A stretch of DNA of 64,000 nt from JBECKS01 sp964557005 (GCA_964557005.1 CAZKYI010000006.1:62001-126000), one strand, 5' to 3'; positions 16,866 through 26,191 are shown, numbered from the stretch's first letter. Numbers and translations are program-made. Notes: generated from the letters alone by a model not told the origin.

Positions 16866-18542
16866 TTACAGTTTATCGGTGACTGCACCTTCCGAAGCGG
16901 AGCTGACGGTGAGCGCATATTTGGCTAGCAAACCTTTGGTGTAGCGGGGTTTGGGTGCCTGCCAACGGGCAAGACGTTGTTTGATTTCGGTTTCACTTAG
17001 CTTCACATTGATGACCTTGTTATCTGCATCAATGGTGATTTGATCACCATCTTCGATAATCGCAATAGGCCCGCCTTCGGCAGCTTCGGGTGTAATATGG
17101 CCGACAACAAAGCCGTGACTGCCGCCGGAGAAACGACCATCGGTAATCAGTGCAACGTCATTACCCAAACCTTTACCCATAATCGCAGAAGTGGGGCTAA
17201 GCATTTCACGCATGCCCGGGCCGCCCTTGGGGCCTTCGTAACGTATAACCAGAACGTCGCCTGCGACTACCGTACCATCAAGAATGGCTTTGAGAGTTTC
17301 TTCTTCTGAATGAAACACACGCGCATTCCCTGAAAATACCAAGCCTTCCTTGCCAGTGATTTTTGCAACCGCACCCGTTGGTGCAAGATTTCCACGTAAA
17401 ATAACCAGATGACTTTCAGCCTTGATGGGGTTTTCCAGAGCATGAATGATGTTCTGATCTTTGGGATAAGGTTGCACATCGGCAAGATTTTCTGACACGG
17501 TTTTGCCTGTGACTGTCAGGCAATCGCCATGTAAATAGCCCGCATCAAGCAACATCTTCATCAGCGGTTGAATACCGCCAATGGCGACCAGTTCCGACAT
17601 AAAGTATTTTCCGCTTGGACGAAGGTCGGCGAGCATCGGTGTCTTTGCGCCAATGCGTTCAAAATCCTCAAGCCCCAGTTCAACACCAATGGCATGAGCC
17701 ATGGCAATTAAATGTAATACAGCATTGGTTGAACCACCGAGAGTAATGACCACAGTAATGGCATTCTCAAATGCTTTTTTGGTCATAATGTCTGAAGGGC
17801 AGATGTTTTTCTCTAACAAATTCATCACTGCGGCACCTGCGTGCTGGCAGTCAAGTTTTTTACTGCGCGAAATTGCTTCTTGTGCAGAACTGTTCGGCAG
17901 GCTCATGCCAAGCGCTTCAATCGCAGAAGCCATGGTATTGGCGGTGTACATGCCGCCACAGGAGCCCGGGCCTGGAATGGCGGTTTCCTCTATTTGTTGT
18001 AATTCGATTTCTCCGAGACTGCCTTTTGCATGCGCACCGACCGCTTCAAATACAGAAATAATATCAGTACGGTTTTTCCCAGGTTGAATGGTTCCACCAT
18101 ACACAAAGACAGAGGGGCGATTCAGTCTGGCCAGACCAATCAAACAGCCAGGCATGTTTTTGTCACAACCGCCGATGGTGACCAAGCCATCAAAACCCTG
18201 ACAACCTGCAACCGCTTCGATGGAATCGGCAATCACTTCACGACTCACCAATGAATACTTCATGCCTTCCGTACCGTTTGAAATACCATCTGAAACGCTG
18301 ATGGTATTGAAGATAACGGCCTTGCCACCTGCTGCATCGGCACCTTTGGCAGATTCTTCTGCCAGTTCATTAATGTGCATATTACAAGGTGTCACCATGC
18401 TCCAGGTGGAAGCAATACCGATTTGTGGTTTTTGAAAATCTTCACTGGAAAAACCAACTGCGCGCAGCATGGCGCGGCTGGGTGCCTGTGCAATGCCGTC
18501 AACAATTTGTGAAGAATGTTTTCTGGTATCGTTGTTATTCAT
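16866..18542 (-). CDS. ilvD: Dihydroxy-acid dehydratase IlvD
   Basis: Third enzyme of valine and isoleucine synthesis, an iron-sulfur dehydratase of 558 aa (short bacterial form). Cluster and substrate motifs are visible: MVTPCNMHINEL, GGCDKNMPGC and GPGSCGGMYTANTM, and the C-terminal RFSGGSHGFVVGHITPEA. ATG at 18542 starts MNNNDTRKHSSQIVDGIAQAPSRAM. It follows argA by 12 bases, so the two amino-acid genes are probably co-transcribed. Confidence 0.97.
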   Translation of the reverse strand: MNNNDTRKHSSQIVDGIAQAPSRAMLRAVGFSSEDFQKPQIGIASTWSMVTPCNMHINELAEESAKGADAAGGKAVIFNTISVSDGISNGTEGMKYSLVSREVIADSIEAVAGCQGFDGLVTIGGCDKNMPGCLIGLARLNRPSVFVYGGTIQPGKNRTDIISVFEAVGAHAKGSLGEIELQQIEETAIPGPGSCGGMYTANTMASAIEALGMSLPNSSAQEAISRSKKLDCQHAGAAVMNLLEKNICPSDIMTKKAFENAITVVITLGGSTNAVLHLIAMAHAIGVELGLEDFERIGAKTPMLADLRPSGKYFMSELVAIGGIQPLMKMLLDAGYLHGDCLTVTGKTVSENLADVQPYPKDQNIIHALENPIKAESHLVILRGNLAPTGAVAKITGKEGLVFSGNARVFHSEEETLKAILDGTVVAGDVLVIRYEGPKGGPGMREMLSPTSAIMGKGLGNDVALITDGRFSGGSHGFVVGHITPEAAEGGPIAIIEDGDQITIDADNKVINVKLSETEIKQRLARWQAPKPRYTKGLLAKYALTVSSASEGAVTDKL

Positions 18543-18554
18543 TCGACTGCCTGT

Positions 18555-19847
18555 TTATGTTATGGATTTTAAAAAGATAAGTGAGTTTCTTTGAAAATTA
18601 TAAAGTGTTTGCTTTTTCAGAGGTAAGTCATCAATGCTGGCTTTGGTAAAACCTCTTTCGAGAAACCAGTGCGAAGCTTGTGTGGTGAGCACAAAAATTT
18701 TCTCCAGTTTGAGTATGTTGGCCTGCTTTTCAACAAAAGCGAGTAGTTTTTCACCTCGGTCTTCGTTCTGGTAATCCTTGCTTACACAGATGCAAGCGAG
18801 TTCACCCAGAGATTTTTCCGGATAAAGATAAAGCGCAGCGCAGGCAATGATTCGACCGTCTCTTTCAATCACGGTAAAGCAATCAATTTCATTTTCGAGA
18901 ATTTCACGCGACCTTTTAACCAGAACACCTTGCAGTTCAAGGGGTTCAATCAGTTCCAATATACCACCCACATCATTCAATACGGCTGGTCTTAAATTTT
19001 CATAAGGTTGTTTGCTGATGAGGGTGCCTGAACCATCAGTCGTAAACAGCTCTTTAATCAGTGCACCATCATTTTCGTAGTTGATCACATGCGCTCTGTT
19101 GACACCGTGTTCGCAAGCCTCGCTACAGTAGCGAAACAAGGGTTGCTGTGCTTCCTGTACATCAAGCGTGGAATTTGCAGAGCTGAGTTCGCGTAACAGT
19201 TTTCCCTGTTTGTCGAGACAGCCTTCACTCGATGTGAAGTAAATGAGTTTATCTGCACCCAAAGCAATCGCTGCCTGTTTGGCCACTTGCTCAGACATCA
19301 GGTTGAAAATTTCTCCCGTGCCTGAATAGGCGATGTTGGATAACAAAACGATTTGCTTGGTATCGAGCAGCGAGATAATCGCCTTGCTATTGATGTTTCG
19401 TACTGTCCCTGTGTGCTCGTAATCCACACCGTCAATCACCCCGAGTGGTTTTGCGCTGACATAATTGCCAGAGCTGATGGTGATGGCCGCATTCTGCATC
19501 GGTGAATTGGCTATACCCAATGAGAACATGGATTCTATTTGATAGCGCACCAGCGCGGTTTCCCTGCAAATGGTGTCCATATCTTCGAAGGTACTGATGC
19601 GTAAACCCTGATGAAATTTGCTATTGGGCAAGGCCTGATCAATCTGACTGCGCGTGCCATGCACAAGCACCAGTCTAATGCCCAGGCTATGCAGCAAATT
19701 GATGTCGTGCACAATGTTGGCAAAGTTTTCGTGCACGATACATTCACCCCCCAGCCATAGCACAAAAATCTTGCCACGATGGGTGTTGATATAGGGAGCG
19801 GCTCGTCTGAACCACTGTATGTAATCCTGGGTATGATGTGTTGTCAC
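18555..19847 (-). CDS. argA: N-acetylglutamate synthase ArgA
   Basis: Acetyl-CoA:glutamate N-acetyltransferase, first step of arginine synthesis. It has the classic two-domain form of 430 aa: an amino-acid-kinase domain (1 to about 285; WLGGE, LVHGTRSQIDQ) that binds arginine for feedback inhibition, and a C-terminal GNAT domain (about 290-430; ACICVSKDYQNEDRGEKLL with the acetyl-CoA loop). Start at ATG 19847, after a terminator that isolates it from the upstream lipoprotein gene. First gene of the long leftward string reaching ydbL. Confidence 0.96.
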   Translation of the reverse strand: MTTHHTQDYIQWFRRAAPYINTHRGKIFVLWLGGECIVHENFANIVHDINLLHSLGIRLVLVHGTRSQIDQALPNSKFHQGLRISTFEDMDTICRETALVRYQIESMFSLGIANSPMQNAAITISSGNYVSAKPLGVIDGVDYEHTGTVRNINSKAIISLLDTKQIVLLSNIAYSGTGEIFNLMSEQVAKQAAIALGADKLIYFTSSEGCLDKQGKLLRELSSANSTLDVQEAQQPLFRYCSEACEHGVNRAHVINYENDGALIKELFTTDGSGTLISKQPYENLRPAVLNDVGGILELIEPLELQGVLVKRSREILENEIDCFTVIERDGRIIACAALYLYPEKSLGELACICVSKDYQNEDRGEKLLAFVEKQANILKLEKIFVLTTQASHWFLERGFTKASIDDLPLKKQTLYNFQRNSLIFLKSIT

Positions 19848-19884
19848 AGTTGCTTTATCTAATTGGTCATCTTGTATGGAAATA

Positions 19885-19909
19885 AAAAAGGCGCTGGAAG
19901 CGCCTTTTT
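19885..19909 (-). terminator. Bidirectional-looking rho-independent terminator
   Basis: Arms AAAAAGGCGCT (19885-19895) and AGCGCCTTTTT (19899-19909) form an 11-bp stem around GGA, with a GC core and T/A tracts on both sides. It should end the transcript of the lipoprotein gene before argA. Confidence 0.9.
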
Positions 19910-19937
19910 GTATTGTAAGTGAGGAATACAGCGCTTG

Positions 19938-21062
19938 CTATTCTTTACACAGGTAGTTAATTGCCCGAGCTTCGGGGTCAATATCATCCAGCCCGCCAGC
20001 CCAGCAGCTACCGTTTTCCCATGTAAAATCCCAGTGAAACTTCTGACGACTGCTATTGGTACAGTTACCCTCTTCCCACAAACCTGATACGCGTTTTTCA
20101 AGCCTGTCTGTAGCGAAGTAGCACTCTCTGGTGACTTCATCACTGCTGCCAAGGCGATAGGAGACGGTTATATCCGTGCCTCTGGTTCTGCCGACATCGA
20201 AACCGTTATCGAGAAAGGCTCTCAGAACATTATCATTGTCACGTACATAGCGATAACGCTCATCTATCACACCATCGTAATGATTGTCGGTATCAACTCT
20301 GGTCAGTAGCTGCTGGCTGGAATAGTGATAGATTTTCTGGTGGTCGATAGTGCCACTGTTATCAACATCGAACTCTTTTCTGTAGAGATAACCATTGGCG
20401 TAATAGATATAGGCAATCACTTCATCTGCCTGGAAATATTCGATGGTGTCTGAATCATCAGGGTCACGACCATCACGGGTACATTCGATATTGTCTATAT
20501 CTGATGCGTCGAAATTCAATTTCTTGCAGATATATTCCAACCTGAGTTTGTTGGCATTGGAATTGGCGGTATAGCCATTGACCGGATCAGCTTTGAAGTC
20601 GGAAGGGTCATCTTCATCATCATAGGTATAATGGTGCAGCGTATGAAAGTTGGAAGTGCTGTTTTTTGCAACCGCTACCTTATCAAGACGAGTTGTGCTG
20701 GAGTAAAAGTACTGCCTGTAGCTTACCTGATTACTGCTTGCATCACTTCTGCGTTCTATCACTGAATCAAGGCGACCTGTGTCATAGGTATATTCGAGCC
20801 TGCCTTTGGGTGACGGTGTGCAGGCCTGATTGTCAGGGCAAGATTGATTCCATCTTTGAGCGACAGTGATTCTTTGCGTATTGCCGTTACGATTGGCGGG
20901 AAATTCGGCCGGGAGGCTTGCATTAATACCGGGGTTATCTTTGGGAATGCCGGGGCTGGAATCCGTGCCAAGTAACATATCGCACGCACTTACCACCAGT
21001 AACACAGGTAACAAGATAAAAAACCTGATGGCACTTCCTTTGCCTGAAAAGGGTTGAGTCAT
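19938..21062 (-). CDS. Hypothetical lipoprotein with YD-repeat-like segments
   Basis: A 374-aa predicted lipoprotein: signal AIRFFILLPVLLVVSAC with lipobox VSAC (Cys27). The mature part has repeated tyrosine/aspartate-rich hairpin phrases (LEYTYDTGRLDSVIERR, QYFYSSTTRLDKVAV, IYYANGYLYRKEFDVDNSG, YHYSSQQLLTRVD), a loose resemblance to Rhs/YD repeats and to calcium-loop-like DxDNSG. Cysteines recur late in the protein. ATG 21062 has AGGAAA eight bases upstream. Function unknown; acting alone with its own terminator and no partner genes, it is likely a surface or periplasmic lipoprotein. Confidence 0.75.
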   Translation of the reverse strand: MTQPFSGKGSAIRFFILLPVLLVVSACDMLLGTDSSPGIPKDNPGINASLPAEFPANRNGNTQRITVAQRWNQSCPDNQACTPSPKGRLEYTYDTGRLDSVIERRSDASSNQVSYRQYFYSSTTRLDKVAVAKNSTSNFHTLHHYTYDDEDDPSDFKADPVNGYTANSNANKLRLEYICKKLNFDASDIDNIECTRDGRDPDDSDTIEYFQADEVIAYIYYANGYLYRKEFDVDNSGTIDHQKIYHYSSQQLLTRVDTDNHYDGVIDERYRYVRDNDNVLRAFLDNGFDVGRTRGTDITVSYRLGSSDEVTRECYFATDRLEKRVSGLWEEGNCTNSSRQKFHWDFTWENGSCWAGGLDDIDPEARAINYLCKE

Positions 21063-21293
21063 AATGATTTCCTGAAAACAAATCGACATTTTTGTTCTTA
21101 TATTTGGGTATTTGTACTTTTATTTTCTAATTTACTCGTGGCTCGAAAACCAATGCGCAGTAACTGCTCAGTTTATGTAAGGCCACCGTTTTAGGCAAGT
21201 TTTCCATAGATTCATCATTTTCTGACACTTGTAATGCTTAGTCAGGCAAGCAGGGCTTTTCCCTTATCACTTTTGCTATCAGGCAATATCATA

Positions 21294-21336
21294 GTGCTCC
21301 TTTTTTCAAGACGAGAAGAACATCTTCAAGGAGCAC
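21294..21336 (+). promoter_or_regulatory. Leader structure covering the ribosome site of the SDR gene
   Basis: GTGCTCCTT (21294-21302) is a perfect inverted repeat of AAGGAGCAC (21328-21336), which contains the Shine-Dalgarno of the SDR gene (ATG at 21340). Inside the loop GAAGA-ACA-TCTTC (21315-21327) forms a second hairpin right against the outer stem. Folded as RNA, the ribosome site would be buried, as in thermosensors or translational riboswitches. No known class is recognised. Confidence 0.5.
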
Positions 21337-21339
21337 AAT

Positions 21340-22245
21340 ATGAGTGAATTCAAAGATAAAGTGGTGGTCATTACCGGAGCAGGTGGCGGTCTGGGCAAGG
21401 CACATGCACTGGAATTCGCGCGCCGTGGTGCCAAAGTGGTGGTGAATGATTTGGGCGGCAGTGGTGATGGTCAGGGCAGGAGTGACATGGCCGATGCAGT
21501 GGTAGCACAAATCAAGGCCGCCGGTGGTATTGCCATTGCCAACAAGGCTTCGGTTGCTGACAAGGCAGGTGCGAAATCGATTATTGATGATGCGGTAGCA
21601 GCCTTTGGCACGGTGGATATTCTGGTGAATAACGCGGGTATTTTGCGTGATAAATCCTTCAGGAATTTAACGCTGGAAGATTGGGACATACTCATTAATG
21701 TGCATTTGAATGGCTCGGCTTACGTGACTCACGCAGCATGGCCGATTATGTATGAAAAACGCTGGGGCAGAATTGTGATGACCAGCTCTACCTCAGGTAT
21801 TTATGGCAATTTCGGGCAGGCCAATTATGGTGCGGCCAAGACTGGCCTGATTGGTTTAATGAATGTGCTGGCGATTGAAGGACGCAGCAAGAACATTTGT
21901 GTGAATGCACTGGCACCTGCCGCAGCGACACGCTTGATTAATACCATCCCGGGGCGCAATCTGGATTTGGATAACCCTGACCCGATGTCGCACCCCAAAC
22001 TGGTCACCCCCGCTGTGTTGTTAATGTGCAGCGAAGATGCACCAACAGGAAAAATTTTTCATGCGGGCAATGGCATGTTTTCGGTGGCCGCCATGTACAA
22101 CAATCAGGATTTGCATTTCGGCGCAGATGTGACTTACGAAGATTTGCTTGCAAGAAAAGCGGAATTGCTTGATATGAGCAATGCCACAGAAGGGTGGTCT
22201 TATATGCAGGCCATGATCAAGAAACGCGCTCAAAAAGATCAATAG
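21340..22245 (+). CDS. SDR-family (3R)-hydroxyacyl-CoA dehydrogenase-like oxidoreductase
   Basis: A 301-aa short-chain dehydrogenase. The NAD site TGAGGGLG (12-19), NDLGG at the end of beta-2, NNAG, and catalytic Ser, Tyr (ANYGAAK) and Lys are all present. The sequence and C-terminal length resemble the dehydrogenase part of the peroxisomal multifunctional enzyme 2, which acts on 3-hydroxyacyl-CoA including steroid side-chain CoAs. It is followed by two acyl-CoA dehydrogenases on the same strand, so a role in beta-oxidation of a branched or cyclic acyl-CoA is likely. Its leader can bury the ribosome site. Confidence 0.88.
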   Translation: MSEFKDKVVVITGAGGGLGKAHALEFARRGAKVVVNDLGGSGDGQGRSDMADAVVAQIKAAGGIAIANKASVADKAGAKSIIDDAVAAFGTVDILVNNAGILRDKSFRNLTLEDWDILINVHLNGSAYVTHAAWPIMYEKRWGRIVMTSSTSGIYGNFGQANYGAAKTGLIGLMNVLAIEGRSKNICVNALAPAAATRLINTIPGRNLDLDNPDPMSHPKLVTPAVLLMCSEDAPTGKIFHAGNGMFSVAAMYNNQDLHFGADVTYEDLLARKAELLDMSNATEGWSYMQAMIKKRAQKDQ

Positions 22246-22294
22246 AAAGCCAAATCAATAAACACAAATCAACAATAAAAAAAGGAGCCAACTT

Positions 22295-23521
22295 ATGGCA
22301 ATGACACAAGAAGAAGCAGCAAACTTTAAAAAAGAAGTTTGTTCATGGCTTGCTGACAATTTCCCGAAATCGTTAAGTGGAAAAGCGGCCGAACTCAGAT
22401 TGGGTGAAAACATTGGTGGTGCTTTGGCAGAAGATGCCGAGAACTGGCGCAAGCGTTTGGCAGAGAAAGGCTGGGGTGCGCCCACCTGGCCAAAACAATA
22501 CGGTGGGGCGGGATTAACGCATAAGCAGGTGTCCATTATTCAGGATGAAATGGGAAAAATCGGCGCGTTTAATCCGATTCCCGTGTTGGCAGGTATGGGG
22601 GTGACGATGGTTGGCCCCACCATTCTTGAATACGGTACTGAAGCGCAAAAAGCACGCCATCTTCCCAAAATGGCAAGCGGGGAACATTTCTGGTGTTTGG
22701 GTTATTCAGAACCCGGCGCAGGTTCTGATTTGGCTTCGCTTTCAACCAAAGCAGAAGATAAAGGTGACCACTGGTTGATTAACGGGCAAAAAGTATGGAC
22801 CTCCGGTGCCGACAAAGCGCACTGGTGTGGTGCTTTGGTGAGAACCAATCCGGATGTTGCCAAACGTGATGGCATCAGTTTTTTAATGTTCCCCATGAAT
22901 CAGGCGGGTGTAGAAGCGCGCCCGATTAAATTGATTGGCGGGAACTCTGATTTTTGTGAAATGTTTTTCAACAATGCACGTGCAGAAAAGGATGAACTGC
23001 TTGGCACCTTGAATGATGGCTGGAGTCTGGGTAAGCGCTTGTTACAACATGAACGTCAAAGTCAGACAGGAGATAATGGTCCGGGTGCGGCGTTGGGTGC
23101 TCGTGATTCTCTGACTGATATTGCCAAAAAATACGTGGGTGAAGATGAGCAAGGTCGTTTGGACGACCCTGATTTACGCTTGCGTTTGGCGCAATACATG
23201 ATGGATGCCAAAGCGCATCGTTTGACCATTGCACGCATTATGGCTGAAGCCAAAGGTAATGTGCAGGTGAGTGCAACTGCATCAATTCTGAAAAATTCCG
23301 CCACCCGTGTTGCACAAACCCGTGCAGAATTGATGGTAGAAATCATGGGTTCACAGGGTCTGGGTTGGGAAGGCGATCATTACTCTGAAGAGGAATTGAA
23401 AGCGGTGCGCAGTTGGCTGGGGGGCAAGGCGATGTCAATTTACGGCGGCTCTTATGAAATCCAGAACAACATTATTGCCAAGAATATTCTTGGCCTTCCC
23501 GAAACAACACAAAAAGGTTAA
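22295..23521 (+). CDS. Acyl-CoA dehydrogenase, subunit 1
   Basis: FAD-dependent acyl-CoA dehydrogenase of 408 aa. Typical segments: GAPTWPKQYGGAGL, LGYSEPGAGSDLASL (flavin and substrate region), VWTSGADKAHW, and C-terminal YGGSYEIQNNIIAKNILGLP. A GGAG ribosome site lies just upstream. With the second dehydrogenase six bases downstream, the pair looks like the alpha2-beta2 heteromeric enzymes known from steroid side-chain and ring catabolism (FadE/ChsE type), in which the two subunits share active sites. The actual substrate is inferred only from that resemblance. Confidence 0.9.
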   Translation: MAMTQEEAANFKKEVCSWLADNFPKSLSGKAAELRLGENIGGALAEDAENWRKRLAEKGWGAPTWPKQYGGAGLTHKQVSIIQDEMGKIGAFNPIPVLAGMGVTMVGPTILEYGTEAQKARHLPKMASGEHFWCLGYSEPGAGSDLASLSTKAEDKGDHWLINGQKVWTSGADKAHWCGALVRTNPDVAKRDGISFLMFPMNQAGVEARPIKLIGGNSDFCEMFFNNARAEKDELLGTLNDGWSLGKRLLQHERQSQTGDNGPGAALGARDSLTDIAKKYVGEDEQGRLDDPDLRLRLAQYMMDAKAHRLTIARIMAEAKGNVQVSATASILKNSATRVAQTRAELMVEIMGSQGLGWEGDHYSEEELKAVRSWLGGKAMSIYGGSYEIQNNIIAKNILGLPETTQKG

Positions 23522-23527
23522 GCAATC

Positions 23528-24664
23528 ATGGCAGCATTAAATGAAGAACAAAGCATGATTAAAGATCAGGCCAGTGCCTGGGTGATAAAAGAAAATCCTG
23601 TCAAAAAATTTCGCGCCATGCGTGACAGCAATAACGCACTGGGTTTTGATCAGGCAACGTGGCAACACATTGTTGATATGGGCTGGGCAGGTATTCTTGT
23701 ACCTGAACAGTACGGTGGTTCTGATTTGGGTTATCTCACCTTCGGCATCATTCTGGAACAGCTTGGCCAGCAACTGGTGGCTTCCCCCTTGTTTGCATCA
23801 GCTTATGTTGGCGCAAGCGCATTGTTGTTAGCAGGAAATGAGCAGCAAAAACATCATCTGTTACCTGCGATTGCTGAGGGAAAAGAAATTGTGACCCTGG
23901 CTTTGGAAGAAGGCTCACATCATGCACCTGAAAAAATTGCGTTGTCAGCTAAAAAAGAAGGCAGCCATTTTGTTCTGAATGGTGAAAAAACCTTTGTTCT
24001 GGAAGGTATGGCAGCTACCACTTTTATTGTAGTTGCGCGTACTGCGGGTAAAGCGGGTGATAAAAAAGGTATCAGCCTGTTTCTGGTTAAGGCTGATGCA
24101 CAAGGTGTTTCACGCGAACGTTTGTACACCACAGACAGTCGTGGTTATGCCAAAGTGAACTTCAACAATGTACGTGTTTCTGAAAATGATGTGCTCGGAA
24201 AAACGAATGAAGCTTACGATGTTCTGGAAAACATTCTTGACAGAGCACGCGCAGGCATGACGATGGACATGCTGGGCACTGCTTCACAGGCGTTTGAAAT
24301 GACTTTGGACTATCTCAAAACCCGCGTGCAGTTTGGTGCGGTGATTGGCTCCTTTCAGGCTTTGGGACATAGAGCGGCGGCACTTTTTGGTCAAAAGGAA
24401 TTGGCGCGTTCCTGTGCCGAAGCAGCTTTGCAGAGCATCGATGCGGGTGCGAATAATCTTGATGAGATGGCATCACTGGCCAAATGCAAGGTGGGTGATT
24501 TTATTCATCTGATGTCGAACGAGTTGATTCAAATGCACGGCGGTATTGGTATGACCGATGAATTCGATGCAGGTTTATATCTGAAACGCGCCCGTGTATT
24601 GGAAGCCTGCTACGGTAATCAGGGTTATCACCGTAATCGTTTTGCGGAAATCAAAGGCTTCTAG
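23528..24664 (+). CDS. Acyl-CoA dehydrogenase, subunit 2
   Basis: A 378-aa acyl-CoA dehydrogenase-like protein immediately after subunit 1. WAGILVPEQYGGSDLG, the middle-domain ALEEGSHH, and C-terminal QMHGGIGMTDEFDAGLYLKRA are recognisable. The central flavin loop (usual motif TEPxAGSD) is not well kept, ALEEGSHHAPEKI taking its place, which is common in the non-catalytic or half-site subunit of heteromeric dehydrogenases. The pair is therefore likely one enzyme. A terminator follows at 24694. Confidence 0.88.
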   Translation: MAALNEEQSMIKDQASAWVIKENPVKKFRAMRDSNNALGFDQATWQHIVDMGWAGILVPEQYGGSDLGYLTFGIILEQLGQQLVASPLFASAYVGASALLLAGNEQQKHHLLPAIAEGKEIVTLALEEGSHHAPEKIALSAKKEGSHFVLNGEKTFVLEGMAATTFIVVARTAGKAGDKKGISLFLVKADAQGVSRERLYTTDSRGYAKVNFNNVRVSENDVLGKTNEAYDVLENILDRARAGMTMDMLGTASQAFEMTLDYLKTRVQFGAVIGSFQALGHRAAALFGQKELARSCAEAALQSIDAGANNLDEMASLAKCKVGDFIHLMSNELIQMHGGIGMTDEFDAGLYLKRARVLEACYGNQGYHRNRFAEIKGF

Positions 24665-24693
24665 CTTTTATTTGTACTTATCGATATAACATG

Positions 24694-24717
24694 CCCCTTT
24701 AGATTAAAAGGGGTTTT
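24694..24717 (+). terminator. Rho-independent terminator after the acyl-CoA dehydrogenases
   Basis: CCCCTTT (24694-24700), loop AGATTA, AAAGGGG (24707-24713), then TTTT. It ends the SDR-dehydrogenase transcript, yet stands only three bases before the ATG of the next gene. Confidence 0.75.
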
Positions 24718-24720
24718 GTT

Positions 24721-25980
24721 ATGTTGGGTAATCGGAATATTCAGATAAGCAAGCCTGAGACCGTCAGCAGTATTGATACGCACTCAGAGTGTCATCCCGA
24801 AGAAGCGGGTTTAACGCAAGCGTCCATCGATGCCATTTGGAATGCGGTTATCGATTTCTACCAATCCGGCATTCACCCGGCCATTTCCATTTGTATTCGC
24901 AGGAATGGCAAAATCATTATCAATCGTGCCATTGGTCATACGCATGGTCATGAGCCTGATGCAGCGTTAAACACTGAAAAAATTCAAGCAACACCGGATT
25001 CTTTGTTTAATTTGTTTTCTGCATCGAAAGCGATAACCGCTATGGTGATTCATCACATGGCAGAAAACGGATTACTTGAACTTGATGATCCGCTCTGTAA
25101 ATACCTGCCTGAATTTGCAGAGGGCGGTAAACGCCATATTTTGGTGAGTCAGGTGTTATCGCATGAAGCGGGTGTGCCAACCATGCCGCCCGAAGCGCTG
25201 GATTTAAGCAGATTGCAGGATTATGAATTTGCCCGCTTGATGTTTCAAAAAACCCAACCCAGGTGGAAAGCAGGAAAGCACCTTGGCTATCACGCGCTTT
25301 CAGGCGGATTTATATTTGCCGAGCTTGTGCGCGAAATAACAGGCATGACCATTCGTGATTATCTTGCCAAATACTTTTTGCAGCCTCTGGGTTTCACGTA
25401 TTTTAACTACGGCGTAGCGCCCGAGCTGGCGAAACAGGTTGCACCGCATGTGTATACGGGGATTCCTTTCCCCAAACCGATTGAAGAACTGTATGTAAAG
25501 CGTTTGCTCGGTGTTTCCTATAAAGAAGCGATTGAGCTTTCAAACGATGAAAAATTTCTCACGGGGATTATTCCTTCAGCCAACATTATCGGTACGGCAG
25601 AAGAAACCTCACGTTTTTACGAGATGTTGTTGCGTGGGGGCAGCTTGAATGGTGTACAGGTGCTCAAGCCTGAAACTGTCAAACAGGCTATCAAACCGCA
25701 GCGCGATGGCGTGGACAGAATGATTGGTATTCCCATCAAATACAGTCAGGGTTTTATGCTGGGCAGGAAATATCTCAGTCTGTATGGCAACGATACCCCC
25801 AAGGCTTTTGGGCATATTGGTTTCATCAATGTGGTGGGTTTGGCTGACCCGGAGCGTGATATTTCTGTGGGGATTATGAATAGCGGCAAGCCTGGTGTGA
25901 GCGTGGGGGTGGTGAAGTTTCTGTCGGTCTTGAACACGATTGCTGCCAATATTCCAAAACTTGATAAAAATTCCCGATAA
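24721..25980 (+). CDS. Serine hydrolase of the class C beta-lactamase/esterase (EstB) fold
   Basis: A 419-aa protein with the SxxK motif SASK (nucleophile Ser100, Lys103) and a second-motif region LGYHALSGGFIFAELV typical of EstB-like esterases and not of true beta-lactamases (no Tyr-x-Asn). No signal peptide is visible, so it should be cytosolic. The annotated ATG 24721 sits right behind a terminator hairpin without a Shine-Dalgarno, and no better in-frame start occurs before conserved sequence; the true start or promoter is unclear. Such enzymes next to steroid or lipid catabolic genes are often esterases or CoA-related hydrolases. Confidence 0.82.
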   Translation: MLGNRNIQISKPETVSSIDTHSECHPEEAGLTQASIDAIWNAVIDFYQSGIHPAISICIRRNGKIIINRAIGHTHGHEPDAALNTEKIQATPDSLFNLFSASKAITAMVIHHMAENGLLELDDPLCKYLPEFAEGGKRHILVSQVLSHEAGVPTMPPEALDLSRLQDYEFARLMFQKTQPRWKAGKHLGYHALSGGFIFAELVREITGMTIRDYLAKYFLQPLGFTYFNYGVAPELAKQVAPHVYTGIPFPKPIEELYVKRLLGVSYKEAIELSNDEKFLTGIIPSANIIGTAEETSRFYEMLLRGGSLNGVQVLKPETVKQAIKPQRDGVDRMIGIPIKYSQGFMLGRKYLSLYGNDTPKAFGHIGFINVVGLADPERDISVGIMNSGKPGVSVGVVKFLSVLNTIAANIPKLDKNSR

Positions 25981-26191
25981 AATTAGTACGGGGAAGCTGT
26001 ATTTATGCCGCGATAGCTGTATAGTGCGCCGACGGTTGGTAGCGGCCGTGCTACATCTGATTTTTCCTAACAAGTCCTTCCAAAAAGTTCCTTGTCCCGA
26101 ATTCACGAAGTTTTAGCACCATTATCAACCGGCAACTCATTTGGGTTAAAAGCCGGATGGGTTTTTTATCATCAAAAATACAGGAAAAATT

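Noticed and set aside
24721..25980. True class C beta-lactamase
   Set aside because: No signal peptide and no Tyr-x-Asn motif; the second-motif region is of the esterase EstB type.
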